Shown: positions 24,331 through 32,936 of the stretch, one piece after another
Position numbering within the stretch: position 1 is the stretch's first letter
How the letters are laid out: each line of letters opens with the position of its first letter
Source: Fimenecus sp045632525
GTDB taxonomy: Bacteria > Bacillota > Clostridia > Oscillospirales > Acutalibacteraceae
DNA length: 64,000 bases
Direction of reading: 5' to 3'
NCBI GenBank assembly: GCA_045632525.1
Contig: JAZQWV010000005.1
Location: forward strand, 1-64,000
Position numbers and translations under genes: made by a program
Notes under the pieces: generated by a model
What the model was told of the DNA's origin: nothing
Database searches by the model: none
Seen by the model: only the letters and a program-made list of their open reading frames with translations

Positions 24331-25512
24331 ATGAAAGTTTATGCAGATAACGCTGCAACAACAAAAATATCAAAAAAAGCACTTGATGCAATGATGCCAT
24401 GTTTTGAAGTTGTTTATGGTAATCCATCAAGCTTGCATAGTGTAGGACAAGATGCATTTCACGCAGTACGCGATGCGCGAAATATTATTGCCGAGTGCAT
24501 TAATGCAGATGCAAATGATGTTTATTTTTCATCAGGTGGTAGCGAAAGCGATAACTGGGCAATTAAAGGCGCAGCATATTTAATGGCAAAAAAAGGCAAA
24601 AAACATATCATCAGTTCAAAGTTTGAACATCACGCAGTTTTGCATACTCTCAACGCACTTGAAAAAGATGGATTTGAAATCACTTTGCTTGATGTTTATG
24701 AAAACGGACTTGTAAAGCCTGAAGATGTAAAAAATGCGATTAAAGACGATACAGCACTCGTAACAATTATGTATGCAAATAACGAAATCGGTACAGTTCA
24801 ACCAATTCGTGAAATCGGTGCAATTTGTCGCGAAAAAGGCGTTTTGTTCCATACAGATGCTGTTCAGGCTGTAGGTCATGTTCCTGTTGATGTTAAAGCA
24901 GATAACATTGATATGATGTCTTTCTCAGGTCACAAATTCCACGGTCCAAAAGGTGTTGGTGGTCTTTATTGCAAAAAGGGTATTCGTCTTCCAAACCTTA
25001 TTGAAGGTGGCGCGCAAGAGAGAAACCGTCGTGCAGGTACAGAAAATGTGCCATCAATTGTTGGCATGGCAACAGCACTCAAAGATGCTTGCGACAATAT
25101 GGAAGAAAATACAAAGAAACTTATCGCAATGAGAGAACAACTTATTGAAGGCATTCTCAAAATTGATTTGAGTCGTATCAATGGCGACCGCGAACACAGA
25201 CTTCCGGGCAATGTTAGCGCTTGCTTTGAAGGTGTCGAAGGTGAATCACTTCTTCTTTATCTCGACTTAATGGGAATTAGTGCTTCTTCAGGTTCAGCTT
25301 GTACATCAGGCTCACTTGACCCAAGCCATGTGCTTTTGTCAATCGGACTTCCACACGAAGTTGCACACGGTTCACTTCGTTTGAGTCTTTGCGAAGATAA
25401 TACACCTGAAGAAATGGAATATATTTTAGAAAAATTACCCCCAATTATTGACCGTCTTCGTGATATGTCACCACTTTGGGAAAAAATACAGAAAGAAAGA
25501 GGAATTAACTAA
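24331..25512 (+). CDS. nifS: Cysteine desulfurase NifS/IscS type
   Basis: 393 residues. PLP enzyme that removes sulfur from cysteine as an enzyme-bound persulfide. The PLP Lys is in SFSGHKFHGPKG and the catalytic Cys in SSGSACTSGSLDPSHVL. The N-terminal YADNAATTK is characteristic. The gene overlaps nifU by one base, so enzyme and scaffold are made together. MnmA and NadA downstream are likely clients for sulfur and Fe-S clusters. Confidence 0.96.
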   Translation: MKVYADNAATTKISKKALDAMMPCFEVVYGNPSSLHSVGQDAFHAVRDARNIIAECINADANDVYFSSGGSESDNWAIKGAAYLMAKKGKKHIISSKFEHHAVLHTLNALEKDGFEITLLDVYENGLVKPEDVKNAIKDDTALVTIMYANNEIGTVQPIREIGAICREKGVLFHTDAVQAVGHVPVDVKADNIDMMSFSGHKFHGPKGVGGLYCKKGIRLPNLIEGGAQERNRRAGTENVPSIVGMATALKDACDNMEENTKKLIAMREQLIEGILKIDLSRINGDREHRLPGNVSACFEGVEGESLLLYLDLMGISASSGSACTSGSLDPSHVLLSIGLPHEVAHGSLRLSLCEDNTPEEMEYILEKLPPIIDRLRDMSPLWEKIQKERGIN

Positions 25513-25931
25513 TGGAATATTCAGAAAAAGTAATGGAACATTTTACAAATCCACACAATGTAGGTAAACTTGACGACGCTGACGGTGTGGGAGAAGTTGG
25601 CAACGCAAAATGTGGCGATATTATGAAAATGTATCTCAAAATTGAGAATGATATAATCACAGATGTTAAATTCAATACTTATGGTTGTGCATCTGCAATC
25701 GCAACAAGCTCAATCGCAACTGATATGATTAAGGGTCAACCTTTAAGTGAAGCACTTAAGCTCACAAACAAAGCAGTTGTTGAAGCTCTTGATGGACTTC
25801 CAGCAGTTAAAATTCACTGCTCAGTTCTTGCTGAACAAGCAATCAAAGCAGCAGTTAAGGACTATTACGATAAGAACGGCATTGAATATAACGCAGACGA
25901 ATTCAAGTTTGACGAAGACCATCATCACTAA
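25512..25931 (+). CDS. nifU: Fe-S cluster scaffold, NifU/IscU type
   Basis: 139 residues. It holds the three conserved cluster ligands of the IscU family: Cys in GNAKCGD, Cys in TYGCASAI and Cys in KIHCSVL. The Asp next to the first Cys (CGD) is kept. It accepts sulfur from NifS and iron to build clusters in the cytosol. The C-terminus ends in an acidic and His-rich tail (DEDHHH), which might aid metal binding but could be incidental. Confidence 0.95.
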   Translation: MEYSEKVMEHFTNPHNVGKLDDADGVGEVGNAKCGDIMKMYLKIENDIITDVKFNTYGCASAIATSSIATDMIKGQPLSEALKLTNKAVVEALDGLPAVKIHCSVLAEQAIKAAVKDYYDKNGIEYNADEFKFDEDHHH

Positions 25932-25940
25932 AATTGTTTC

Positions 25941-26020
25941 TTTTTCCGCAATACTGCGTGGTTATCGGCTCGCGGTATACTTGATACAGCTTCGCCTTAA
26001 CCACATTGTCTTGCGAAAAA
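25941..26020. repeat. 80-bp nested inverted-repeat element
   Basis: Outer arms TTTTTCCGCAA (25941-25951) and TTGCGAAAAA (26011-26020); inner arms TGGTTA (25959-25964) and TAACCA (25998-26003). Non-coding, between nifU and nadA. Confidence 0.5.
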
Positions 26021-26040
26021 ATAAATCAATTTTATACTTC

Positions 26041-26068
26041 GTAGGGGTCGGCGTCCTCGACGACCCGT
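26041..26068. repeat. Dispersed GTAGGGG-type palindrome
   Basis: Short GC-rich hairpin (GGGTCG...CGACCC) of the family also seen at 28072, 29050, 29131, 30317, 41664, 41708 and 55117. Confidence 0.55.
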
Positions 26069-26098
26069 TAATGTAATCTTTTAAAAAGGAAGATTAAA

Positions 26099-27013
26099 AT
26101 GACAGTAAAAGAAATGCAAGAAAAAATCTTGCAACTCAAAAAAGAAAAAGATATTTGTATTCTTGCTCACAGTTATGTGGCTCGTGAAATCATCGAAATT
26201 GCAGACTTCACAGGCGACAGTTTTCAGTTAAGCGTTGAGGCTTCAAAAACTGATGCTAAAACTGTAGTTATGTGCGGAGTTCGTTTTATGGCAGAAACTG
26301 TAAAAATTCTCTCACCAGAAAAAACAGTTTATATCACAAGCCCTGTCGCAGGTTGTCCAATGGCAGAGCAGATGAGCGTGGAATACATCAATGAAATCAA
26401 AAAAGAGTACCCCGACTATACTGTTGTTGCATATATTAACACAACTGCTGCACTTAAAACTGTTTGTGATGTTTGTGTAACATCTGCATCAGCAGTACAA
26501 ATTGTTAAGAAACTTCCTAATGATAAAATTCTCTTTATCCCTGACTGTAATCTTGGCGATTTCGTTGCAAAGCAAGTGCCTGAAAAGACATTTAAGTTTG
26601 TAAACGGCGGTTGCCCAATTCACGGTCAGATTACCGTAGAAGATGTTAAAAAAGCAAGAGAATATTATCCCGATTCACTTCTTCTTGTGCACCCCGAATG
26701 TAAACCCGAAGTTGTTGAACTTGCCGACTATGTTGGCTCAACAACAGGTATTATGAAATTCGCAAAGGAAAGCGACCACAAAAACTTTATTATCGGCACA
26801 GAAATCAGCATTGCTGAATCTTTGCAGTATGAATGTCCTGATAAAAACTTCTTTGCTTTATCACCAAAACTTATTTGTCCTGATATGAAAGCGACAACTC
26901 TTGTTGACCTTTATAACACAATGTTAGGTAGGGGTGGCGAAGAAATCACATTGGACGGAGATACAATTAAGAAAGCCAAAAAGTGCATTGATAAAATGCT
27001 TGAACTTGGGTGA
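26099..27013 (+). CDS. nadA: Quinolinate synthase
   Basis: 304 residues. A [4Fe-4S] enzyme that condenses iminoaspartate with dihydroxyacetone phosphate to quinolinate, for de novo NAD synthesis. Three conserved Cys are visible: VMCGVRFMAET, NGGCPIHG and LICPDMKATT, together with the substrate motifs HSYVAREI and HPECKPEV. No nadB or nadC is nearby. It lies after the NifS/NifU genes that would supply its cluster and four bases before mnmA. Confidence 0.96.
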   Translation: MTVKEMQEKILQLKKEKDICILAHSYVAREIIEIADFTGDSFQLSVEASKTDAKTVVMCGVRFMAETVKILSPEKTVYITSPVAGCPMAEQMSVEYINEIKKEYPDYTVVAYINTTAALKTVCDVCVTSASAVQIVKKLPNDKILFIPDCNLGDFVAKQVPEKTFKFVNGGCPIHGQITVEDVKKAREYYPDSLLLVHPECKPEVVELADYVGSTTGIMKFAKESDHKNFIIGTEISIAESLQYECPDKNFFALSPKLICPDMKATTLVDLYNTMLGRGGEEITLDGDTIKKAKKCIDKMLELG

Positions 27014-27017
27014 CAAT

Positions 27018-28040
27018 ATGAAAAAAGCAGTTATTGCTATGAGTGGCGGAGTTGATAGCTCCGTCGCTGCTTTACTTATGAAAAATGAAGGCTACCAATG
27101 TGTCGGCGCTACAATGCAGCTGTATATCGAAGGGGATTGCAGTGATGCAAAAGCGGTTGCCGATAAACTTGGTATGCCTTTTTATATTTTCCCACTTAAA
27201 GAAGAGTTTAAAAAACAGGTTATTGATAAGTTTATCGAATGCTATGAGAATGGCAAAACACCAAACCCTTGTGTTGAATGTAATCGTAAATTAAAATTCG
27301 GTGCAATGATGGATAAAATGCACGAATTAGATGCTGATTTTGTTGTGACTGGTCATTATGCTCGTGTTGTCTTTGAAGATGATGAATATAAACTGAAAAA
27401 AGCAGTTGACGAGAGCAAAGACCAAAGCTATTTTCTCTATATGCTCACACAAGAGCAATTAAAGCATATCAAATTTCCGTTAGGCGAATACACAAAGCCT
27501 GAAATCCGCGAAATCGCAGAAGAAAATGACCTTATAACTGCACGCAAAAAGGATAGTCAGGACATCTGCTTTGTGCCCGATGGAGATTATGTGAGCTTCA
27601 TTAAAAACTATAACAATAAAACCTATCCAAAAGGCTTGTTTATGCATAAAGATGGCTTTTCATTTGGCGAGCATAAAGGTATTGTAAATTACACAATCGG
27701 TCAAAGAAAAGGACTTGGAATTGCTTATAAAAACCCGCTTTATGTGCTTAACATTGACCCCGAAACTAACAATGTTATTTTGGGTGATAATGAAGATTTG
27801 TTTACAGATACAGTAATCGCTAAAAATGTGAATATAATCAGCGGAAAAACAATTACAGAGCCAATCCGTGTACTTGCTCGTGTGCGTTACAGACATAAAG
27901 AGCAACCCGCAACTGCATGGCAAGACGAAAATGGAATTCTTCATGTTAAATTCGACGAGCCACAACGCGCAATCACCAAAGGACAGTCACTTGTTATCTT
28001 CAGTGAAGACGAAGTATTGGGTGGCGGCGAAATAATATAA
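27018..28040 (+). CDS. mnmA: tRNA-specific 2-thiouridylase
   Basis: 340 residues. It adds sulfur at position 2 of the wobble uridine in tRNA-Lys, -Glu and -Gln. The ATP-binding P-loop is MSGGVDSSVAALL, the first catalytic Cys is in NPCVECNR and the second in SQDICFVPDG. The central YTIGQRKGLGI and the C-terminal beta-barrel are present. I start at ATG 27018 just after the nadA stop; an upstream in-frame ATG at 26934 lies well inside nadA. Sulfur would come from NifS encoded in the same cluster. Confidence 0.95.
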   Translation: MKKAVIAMSGGVDSSVAALLMKNEGYQCVGATMQLYIEGDCSDAKAVADKLGMPFYIFPLKEEFKKQVIDKFIECYENGKTPNPCVECNRKLKFGAMMDKMHELDADFVVTGHYARVVFEDDEYKLKKAVDESKDQSYFLYMLTQEQLKHIKFPLGEYTKPEIREIAEENDLITARKKDSQDICFVPDGDYVSFIKNYNNKTYPKGLFMHKDGFSFGEHKGIVNYTIGQRKGLGIAYKNPLYVLNIDPETNNVILGDNEDLFTDTVIAKNVNIISGKTITEPIRVLARVRYRHKEQPATAWQDENGILHVKFDEPQRAITKGQSLVIFSEDEVLGGGEII

Positions 28041-28070
28041 GTGCAAAATGCAAAACGCAAAGTGCAAAAT
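28041..28070 (+). repeat. GCAAAAY heptamer array
   Basis: Four near-identical 7-base units (GCAAAAT, GCAAAAC, GCAAAGT, GCAAAAT), found again at 41636-41664; in both places a palindrome follows directly. Confidence 0.6.
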
Positions 28071-28071
28071 A

Positions 28072-28104
28072 TAGGGGACGAATAACTCGTCCCTTTATTT
28101 TTTT
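28072..28104 (+). terminator. Repeat-derived terminator after mnmA
   Basis: AGGGACGA-ATAAC-TCGTCCCT hairpin followed by a T-rich tract. Confidence 0.82.
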
Positions 28105-28105
28105 A

Positions 28106-28173
28106 CCGAATACATTTCCAAAAATGCCGAACACTTTTAATATATTGCAAACTGAAAAACAAGGTGATATTAT
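28106..28173 (+). promoter_or_regulatory. Promoter and probable LytTR operator
   Basis: Two direct repeats, CCGAATACATTT (28106-28117) and CCGAACACTTTT (28127-28138), are exactly 21 bases apart and match at 10 of 12 positions. They sit just upstream of a promoter: TTGCAA (28145-28150), 17 bases, TATTAT (28168-28173). Two boxes two helical turns apart is the usual arrangement for LytTR regulators, so autoregulation by the next gene is likely. Confidence 0.65.
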
Positions 28174-28194
28174 ACACTTGCAAGGAGGAATTTC

Positions 28195-28626
28195 ATGAAA
28201 CTTCAAATTGTAATTGACCCTAATCGTGACGAAGAAATTATCATATATGCCCACGAAAAATCACCATTGGTGTGTGAAATTGAAGAGCTTGTAAACAACC
28301 ATTCTGTTGACTTAATCGGCTATACTGAAAACGAAACAGTTAAATTAAATTTAAACGATATTTATTGTTTTTTCACAGAAGATAACAAGGTCTATGCACT
28401 TACTAAAAATGAGAAATATAGGATTAAATCAAGACTTTATCAGTTGGAAGAAAATTTAAGTGATAACTTTGTTAAAATCAATCAGTCCTGTATAGCAAAT
28501 ATCAAAAAAATAGATAAGTTCAAAGCAACCGTGGGTGGCTCATTGACGGTAGTTTTCAAAAATGGTCATGTAGATTTTGTGTCACGAAGAAATCTTAGAA
28601 ATGTAAAAGAAAGGTTAGGTTTGTAA
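28195..28626 (+). CDS. LytTR-domain DNA-binding protein
   Basis: 143 residues. The LytTR domain occupies about residues 45-143: DIYCFFTEDNKVYAL, KYRIKSRLYQLEENL, FVKINQSCIANIKKIDKF and the C-terminal VSRRNLRNVKERLGL. The short N-terminal part has no receiver domain, so it is a one-component regulator. It is paired with a DUF3021 membrane protein one base after its stop, a common Bacillota module in which the membrane partner probably senses or modulates the regulator. AAGGAGG precedes the ATG. Confidence 0.92.
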   Translation: MKLQIVIDPNRDEEIIIYAHEKSPLVCEIEELVNNHSVDLIGYTENETVKLNLNDIYCFFTEDNKVYALTKNEKYRIKSRLYQLEENLSDNFVKINQSCIANIKKIDKFKATVGGSLTVVFKNGHVDFVSRRNLRNVKERLGL

Positions 28627-28627
28627 T

Positions 28628-29044
28628 ATGAATAAATATGTAAAAGACTTTTTTCACCGTGGACTCATATTCGGTGGATTTGGACCAATAATTTTAGGAA
28701 TTATATACTTTATACTCTCAAAAATTATTGATAATTTCACGATAAGTGGTGGCGAAGCGTTATTAGCCATTGTTTCAATTTATCTGTTGGCATTTGTTCA
28801 CGCAGGGGCAAGTGTATTTAATCAGATTGAACATTGGTCAATCGGAAAATCTCTCCTTTGTCATCTCTCAATACTCTATGTCGCATATTCTCTTTGCTAT
28901 GTGGCAAATACATGGATTCCATTTGAACCAAAAGTACTTTTGATTTTCACATTGATTTTTATGGTAATCTACTTTGTAGTGTGGGGTATTGTATATTTTA
29001 CAATCAAAGCTACAAGCAAAAACTTCAACGCAAAACTTAAATAA
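28628..29044 (+). CDS. DUF3021 family membrane protein
   Basis: 138 residues with four predicted membrane helices and little soluble sequence. Order and size match DUF3021 partners of LytTR regulators. The N-terminal KDFFHRGLIFGGFGPIILGIIYF is typical of the family. Its role is unknown; partnership with the regulator is inferred from adjacency. Confidence 0.85.
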   Translation: MNKYVKDFFHRGLIFGGFGPIILGIIYFILSKIIDNFTISGGEALLAIVSIYLLAFVHAGASVFNQIEHWSIGKSLLCHLSILYVAYSLCYVANTWIPFEPKVLLIFTLIFMVIYFVVWGIVYFTIKATSKNFNAKLK

Positions 29045-29083
29045 ATCTTGTAGGGGCGATTCATGAATCGCCCTTTTTCTATG

Positions 29084-29128
29084 CCTTCCCCTTGAGGGGA
29101 AGGTGTCACGAAGTGACGGATGAGGTGT
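29084..29128. repeat. Composite palindromic repeat
   Basis: Perfect 8-bp hairpin with TTGA loop, followed by a second small hairpin (GTCAC/GTGAC). The form is that of an interspersed repeat common in gut Clostridia genomes; that recognition is from memory. Confidence 0.5.
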
Positions 29129-29385
29129 AATGTAGGGCCGGGTCTCCGTGCCCGACCGAAAAACAAAAATTATATTGAATAATCAAAAAATATATGCTAA
29201 ACTTAATAGTGCCAAACCAATTGAATATAAAAATGAGGGCAATTTCTATTTTTATAGGGATATTATGTTCTTTTTGTATCAACATATATGTGAATTTGAT
29301 AAAAACGCAGATTCCACAATATATGTTGGTGCTTATTGCCCTTTATATTGAATTGGTTTGGCGACTATCGGGGTTTGCGTTTTTT

Positions 29386-29420
29386 GTGCGGCTACTTCGG
29401 TGGTCGCACTTTTTATTTTT
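29386..29420 (+). terminator. UUCG-tetraloop terminator just before the PlsC-like gene
   Basis: 10-bp stem (29386-29395 with 29400-29409, including G-T pairs) closed by TTCG, followed by TTTTTATTTTT. It ends 11 bases before the next ATG. Confidence 0.85.
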
Positions 29421-29431
29421 GGGGTTTAATT

Positions 29432-30310
29432 ATGTATAATTCATTTTTAAAGTATTTATTAAAAAACTCACCTGAAGAAACACTTTCAAGGACAGGTGCA
29501 AAAGTGAGAAAGTGTTTAAATCCCCTTATACGATTTGCGATTCCATTCACAACAAAGACAAAGATTAAAATTCTTCGTAGGGCAAAAATGCCTGAAGGAC
29601 CAATCGTTTTTTGTAGCACACATGGTTTTAAGGAGGATATTGTTGATGCGGTAGTAATAGCGAAAAAGCCAACCTATATTTTGATAGGTAGCTTGTCACA
29701 GATTTTTTGTCATTTTGATGGCATTACATCGTGGCTTAATGGTGTGATTCTTGTAAATAGGTCCAATAAAGAAAGCCGTGTTGCATCAAAAGAAAAAATG
29801 AAAAGAGTAATTGAACTTGGTTCAAGTGTTCTTATGTTTCCCGAGGGAACTTGGAATAAATCACCGAATGAATTGACAAGCGGTTTATTTTCTGGATTCT
29901 ATGATGTTGCAAAAGCAACAAATTCACCTGTTGCTCTAATTGCTACACATAGAGAAGGCAAATATGTTTATGGCATTTTAGATGAAGCATTTGAAGTTTC
30001 AAATATGACAAGAGAAGAAGCAACAGAGCTTTTAAAAGAGCGAATGGCAACTCTACGATATGAGATGATAGAAGAGTATTCAAAAGATAAAAGAGAGAAT
30101 TTACCATTTGGAGAAGTGACAGACAACTATTGGAAAAAGTATATTGATGACTTAATGGCAGAGGTTGAATTTTATGATTACGAAGAAGAGTTGCACACAA
30201 AATTTGTTGATAAAAGTATAACTACATACGAAATGGCATTCAAGCATTTAGATGAGTTAAAGATTAGAAAAAACAACGCGTTTTTATTTAATAAGAATTT
30301 GAAAGGATAA
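29432..30310 (+). CDS. 1-acylglycerol-3-phosphate acyltransferase-like protein (PlsC family)
   Basis: 292 residues from ATG 29432. The lysophospholipid acyltransferase motifs are present: H-x4-D in STHGFKED, the substrate motif in VLVNRSNKES, and FPEGTW. Such enzymes attach an acyl chain to lysophosphatidate or related lipids at the membrane face. The C-terminal ~100 residues are charged and helical, beyond the core domain. The in-frame extension to 29336 reads through the terminator and is rejected. Only a weak GGGG ribosome-binding site precedes the start. Substrate is not certain. Confidence 0.82.
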   Translation: MYNSFLKYLLKNSPEETLSRTGAKVRKCLNPLIRFAIPFTTKTKIKILRRAKMPEGPIVFCSTHGFKEDIVDAVVIAKKPTYILIGSLSQIFCHFDGITSWLNGVILVNRSNKESRVASKEKMKRVIELGSSVLMFPEGTWNKSPNELTSGLFSGFYDVAKATNSPVALIATHREGKYVYGILDEAFEVSNMTREEATELLKERMATLRYEMIEEYSKDKRENLPFGEVTDNYWKKYIDDLMAEVEFYDYEEELHTKFVDKSITTYEMAFKHLDELKIRKNNAFLFNKNLKG

Positions 30311-30316
30311 AAATGC

Positions 30317-30350
30317 AAGGGACGATGTGAGCATCGTCCCTTTTCTTTTA
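30317..30350 (+). terminator. Repeat-derived terminator after the acyltransferase
   Basis: AGGGACGATG-TGAG-CATCGTCCCT (30318-30341) followed by TTTTCTTTT. Same family as the other GGGACGA palindromes. Confidence 0.82.
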
Positions 30351-30414
30351 TATTGCAAATATATTTATATTCTGCTACAATATTATAAAATAAACTTTCA
30401 AAGGAAAATTTGTT

Positions 30415-32883
30415 ATGAAAACTTATAATCTCAATGGACAATGGAATATGACTCGTGTTGCGACGGGGGATAAATATGAAGTATCTGTTCCATCTGATAA
30501 CTACACTCAATTGCTTGAATTAGGTGTTATTCCTGACCCATATTATAAAGATAACGAGAAAAAGGTTGAATGGGTTGGTCGTGAAGACTGGACTTATGAA
30601 AAAACATTTACTCTCTGTGAAGATGACCTTAATAACAGAAAGGTTTTGCTTGTGTGTAAAGCCCTTGATACACTTTGTGATGTCTATGTGAATAATACTC
30701 TTATTGGCAAGGGTGAAAACGCACATCTTAAATATGAATTTGACATTAAAAATGTAGTAAAAACAGGGGAGAATACTCTCAAAATCGCATTTTTCTCACC
30801 AACAAATTATGCCGAGAAAATGCAAAAAGAAAAGCCAATTCCAAAGAATTGCAATGGTACTGACGGTGCTGCATATATTCGTAAACCACATTGTCATTTT
30901 GGTTGGGACTGGGGTCCTCATCTTCCACTTACAGGTATTACAGACGATATCTGGGTAGAATGCTTTGATAACCGTCTTACAGATGTTGAAATTAGACAAA
31001 TTCACGACAATGGCAAAGTAACAGTTAAAATTAATCCTGTTGTTGACGGAGAAGGCGAAGCAACAACTAAAATTATCTATCCTGATGGTACAGAATATGC
31101 TATCGAAAACAACGAAATAGTAATTGAAAATCCCGAGCTTTGGTGGACAAGGGAATTAAGTGGCAAAGAAAAACAACCACTTTACACAGTAGTTGCAATT
31201 CTTGGTGATACTGAAATTACAAAGAAAATCGGTCTTCGCACAATTCGTCTTGATAGAAGTAAAGACCAATATGGTCACAATTTCTGTTTCTATCTTAATG
31301 GTGTGCCGATTTTTGCAAAGGGTGCTAACTGGATTCTTCCCGACTCACTTATGGGTAGAGTTACAAAAGAAACATACGACTATTACATAGACTCAGCACT
31401 TAAAGCAAACTTCAATATGATTCGCACTTGGGGCGGAGCTTACTATACACCTGATTATTTCTATGAGCAGTGCGACGAAAAAGGTATTCTCATCTGGCAA
31501 GATTTTATGTTTGCTTGTCTTATGTACCCATTTTATGAAGACGATTTCCGTGAGAATGTATTGACCGAAATCAAATATCAGGTTATGCGCATTAAATCTC
31601 ATCCATCACTCTGTCTTTGGGGTGGTAATAACGAAGTTGAAACAATGTTCGCATATATGCCTGAAAATATGAAAATTGTTCAGTGGTATAAGAAATTCTT
31701 CTATGAAATCTTAAAAGATTTTGTAACAGAACTTGACCCTGACACACCATATATCGAAACTTCACCAATCGGTGAATCTTTCCGTAAAGGCGTAACAGGT
31801 GATGACCATGGTGACACTCACATGTGGACAGTTTGGCATGGTCAGAAACCACTTAATTATTACAGAACAAGACCTACCCGTTTTTGTAGTGAATTCGGTC
31901 TTGAATCATTGCCATCAATGGATGCTGTTCGCCAATTCGCAGAAGAAAGTGACTATTACATCACAAGCGATATCTTTAATTCTCACCAGAAATGTAGAAA
32001 TGGTAACAGGAAAATGCTCTATTACTTGCTTGAAAAGTATTATGAGCCAGAGAAATTTGAAGATTTAATCTATATGACAAATCTTATCCAAAAAGAATGT
32101 ATTCAAGATGCAACCGAGCATTGGCGTCGTCACCGTGAGCGTTGCAATGGTTCACTTTTCTGGCAATATAATGACTGTTGGCAAGCTCCATCTTGGTCGA
32201 GTGTAGATTACACAGGCAAATGGAAAGCACTTCAGTATGCTGCTCGTCATTTCTTTGAGCCTGTTTGCGTTTCAATCGAAGAAACAGATAAGGACTATAA
32301 AGTTTACATTCTCAATGATACTAGAGAAGATAAAAAGTTGACTGCAAGCATAACTATTGCCACACTTGATGGCAAAGTGCTTTATGAAAACACAAATAAA
32401 CGCGACATTGTAAAAAATATTGTTGCAAATTCAAGAACATTATTTGAAACAGGTAAAATCAGCGGCAACAAAAAGGACATGTTTATGTCTATTAAACTTT
32501 TTGAAGATGGAAAAGTTATTTCAGAAAGAACAAAGATTTTTGTTCCTGACCGTGATTTGAAACTTAAAGCAAATACAATTAAAAAATCAGTTTCTTATGA
32601 AAACGATGAAATCGTTGTTAAACTTGTTTCTCCTGTATTCTGCCGTAGTGTTATGGTTGATATTGAAGATTTTAGAGAGCCATTTTCTGATAACTATTTC
32701 GATTTGCTTCCAAACGAAGAAAAAATTATAACAGTTAAAGCGGATAAAGAATACGCAGTAACAGTAAAATCTCTTGCAGATATTCCTGTGAAAGTTTCAA
32801 AACTTAAAACAAATTTTTTCAGAGCAAAATTCTTTGTTGAGCCTGAAAATCTTGCAAACTGGTTTTACTATACAGTAAATTAA
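30415..32883 (+). CDS. Beta-mannosidase, glycoside hydrolase family 2
   Basis: 822 residues, normal for GH2 beta-mannosidases. Domains: sugar-binding jelly-roll (about 1-190, with HFGWDWGPHLPLTGI), immunoglobulin-like (190-290), TIM barrel (290-610) and C-terminal Ig-like domains. The acid/base Glu is in LWGGNNEVE and the nucleophile Glu in RFCSEFGLESLPS. No signal peptide, so it acts in the cytoplasm, releasing mannose from beta-mannosides imported as short oligosaccharides. No transporter lies beside it. Together with the GH27 enzyme at 56690 it points to use of galactomannan-type plant glycans. Confidence 0.92.
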   Translation: MKTYNLNGQWNMTRVATGDKYEVSVPSDNYTQLLELGVIPDPYYKDNEKKVEWVGREDWTYEKTFTLCEDDLNNRKVLLVCKALDTLCDVYVNNTLIGKGENAHLKYEFDIKNVVKTGENTLKIAFFSPTNYAEKMQKEKPIPKNCNGTDGAAYIRKPHCHFGWDWGPHLPLTGITDDIWVECFDNRLTDVEIRQIHDNGKVTVKINPVVDGEGEATTKIIYPDGTEYAIENNEIVIENPELWWTRELSGKEKQPLYTVVAILGDTEITKKIGLRTIRLDRSKDQYGHNFCFYLNGVPIFAKGANWILPDSLMGRVTKETYDYYIDSALKANFNMIRTWGGAYYTPDYFYEQCDEKGILIWQDFMFACLMYPFYEDDFRENVLTEIKYQVMRIKSHPSLCLWGGNNEVETMFAYMPENMKIVQWYKKFFYEILKDFVTELDPDTPYIETSPIGESFRKGVTGDDHGDTHMWTVWHGQKPLNYYRTRPTRFCSEFGLESLPSMDAVRQFAEESDYYITSDIFNSHQKCRNGNRKMLYYLLEKYYEPEKFEDLIYMTNLIQKECIQDATEHWRRHRERCNGSLFWQYNDCWQAPSWSSVDYTGKWKALQYAARHFFEPVCVSIEETDKDYKVYILNDTREDKKLTASITIATLDGKVLYENTNKRDIVKNIVANSRTLFETGKISGNKKDMFMSIKLFEDGKVISERTKIFVPDRDLKLKANTIKKSVSYENDEIVVKLVSPVFCRSVMVDIEDFREPFSDNYFDLLPNEEKIITVKADKEYAVTVKSLADIPVKVSKLKTNFFRAKFFVEPENLANWFYYTVN

Positions 32884-32936
32884 AGTTGATTTTTTACCGT
32901 CAAAATAATATAATATAACCCGAAAGGATTGATATT

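Larger units (their letters stand above)
29045..29431. other. Repeat-rich intergenic stretch with no convincing gene
   Basis: From left to right: a perfect 20-bp palindrome acting as terminator (29053-29079); CCTTCCCC-TTGA-GGGGAAGG with a following GTCAC-GAA-GTGAC element (29084-29128); a GTAGGGC-type palindrome (29131-29157); an AT-rich part with two overlapping open frames (29148-29351 and 29194-29439) that lack ribosome-binding sites and family features; and a UUCG-loop terminator (29386-29420). The 29194 frame is hydrophobic and might be a small membrane peptide or a decayed gene end. Confidence 0.55.

Noticed and set aside
29148..29439. Two short frames as real genes (67 and 81 codons)
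   Set aside because: No ribosome-binding site, no family features, and they overlap repeats and the terminator.
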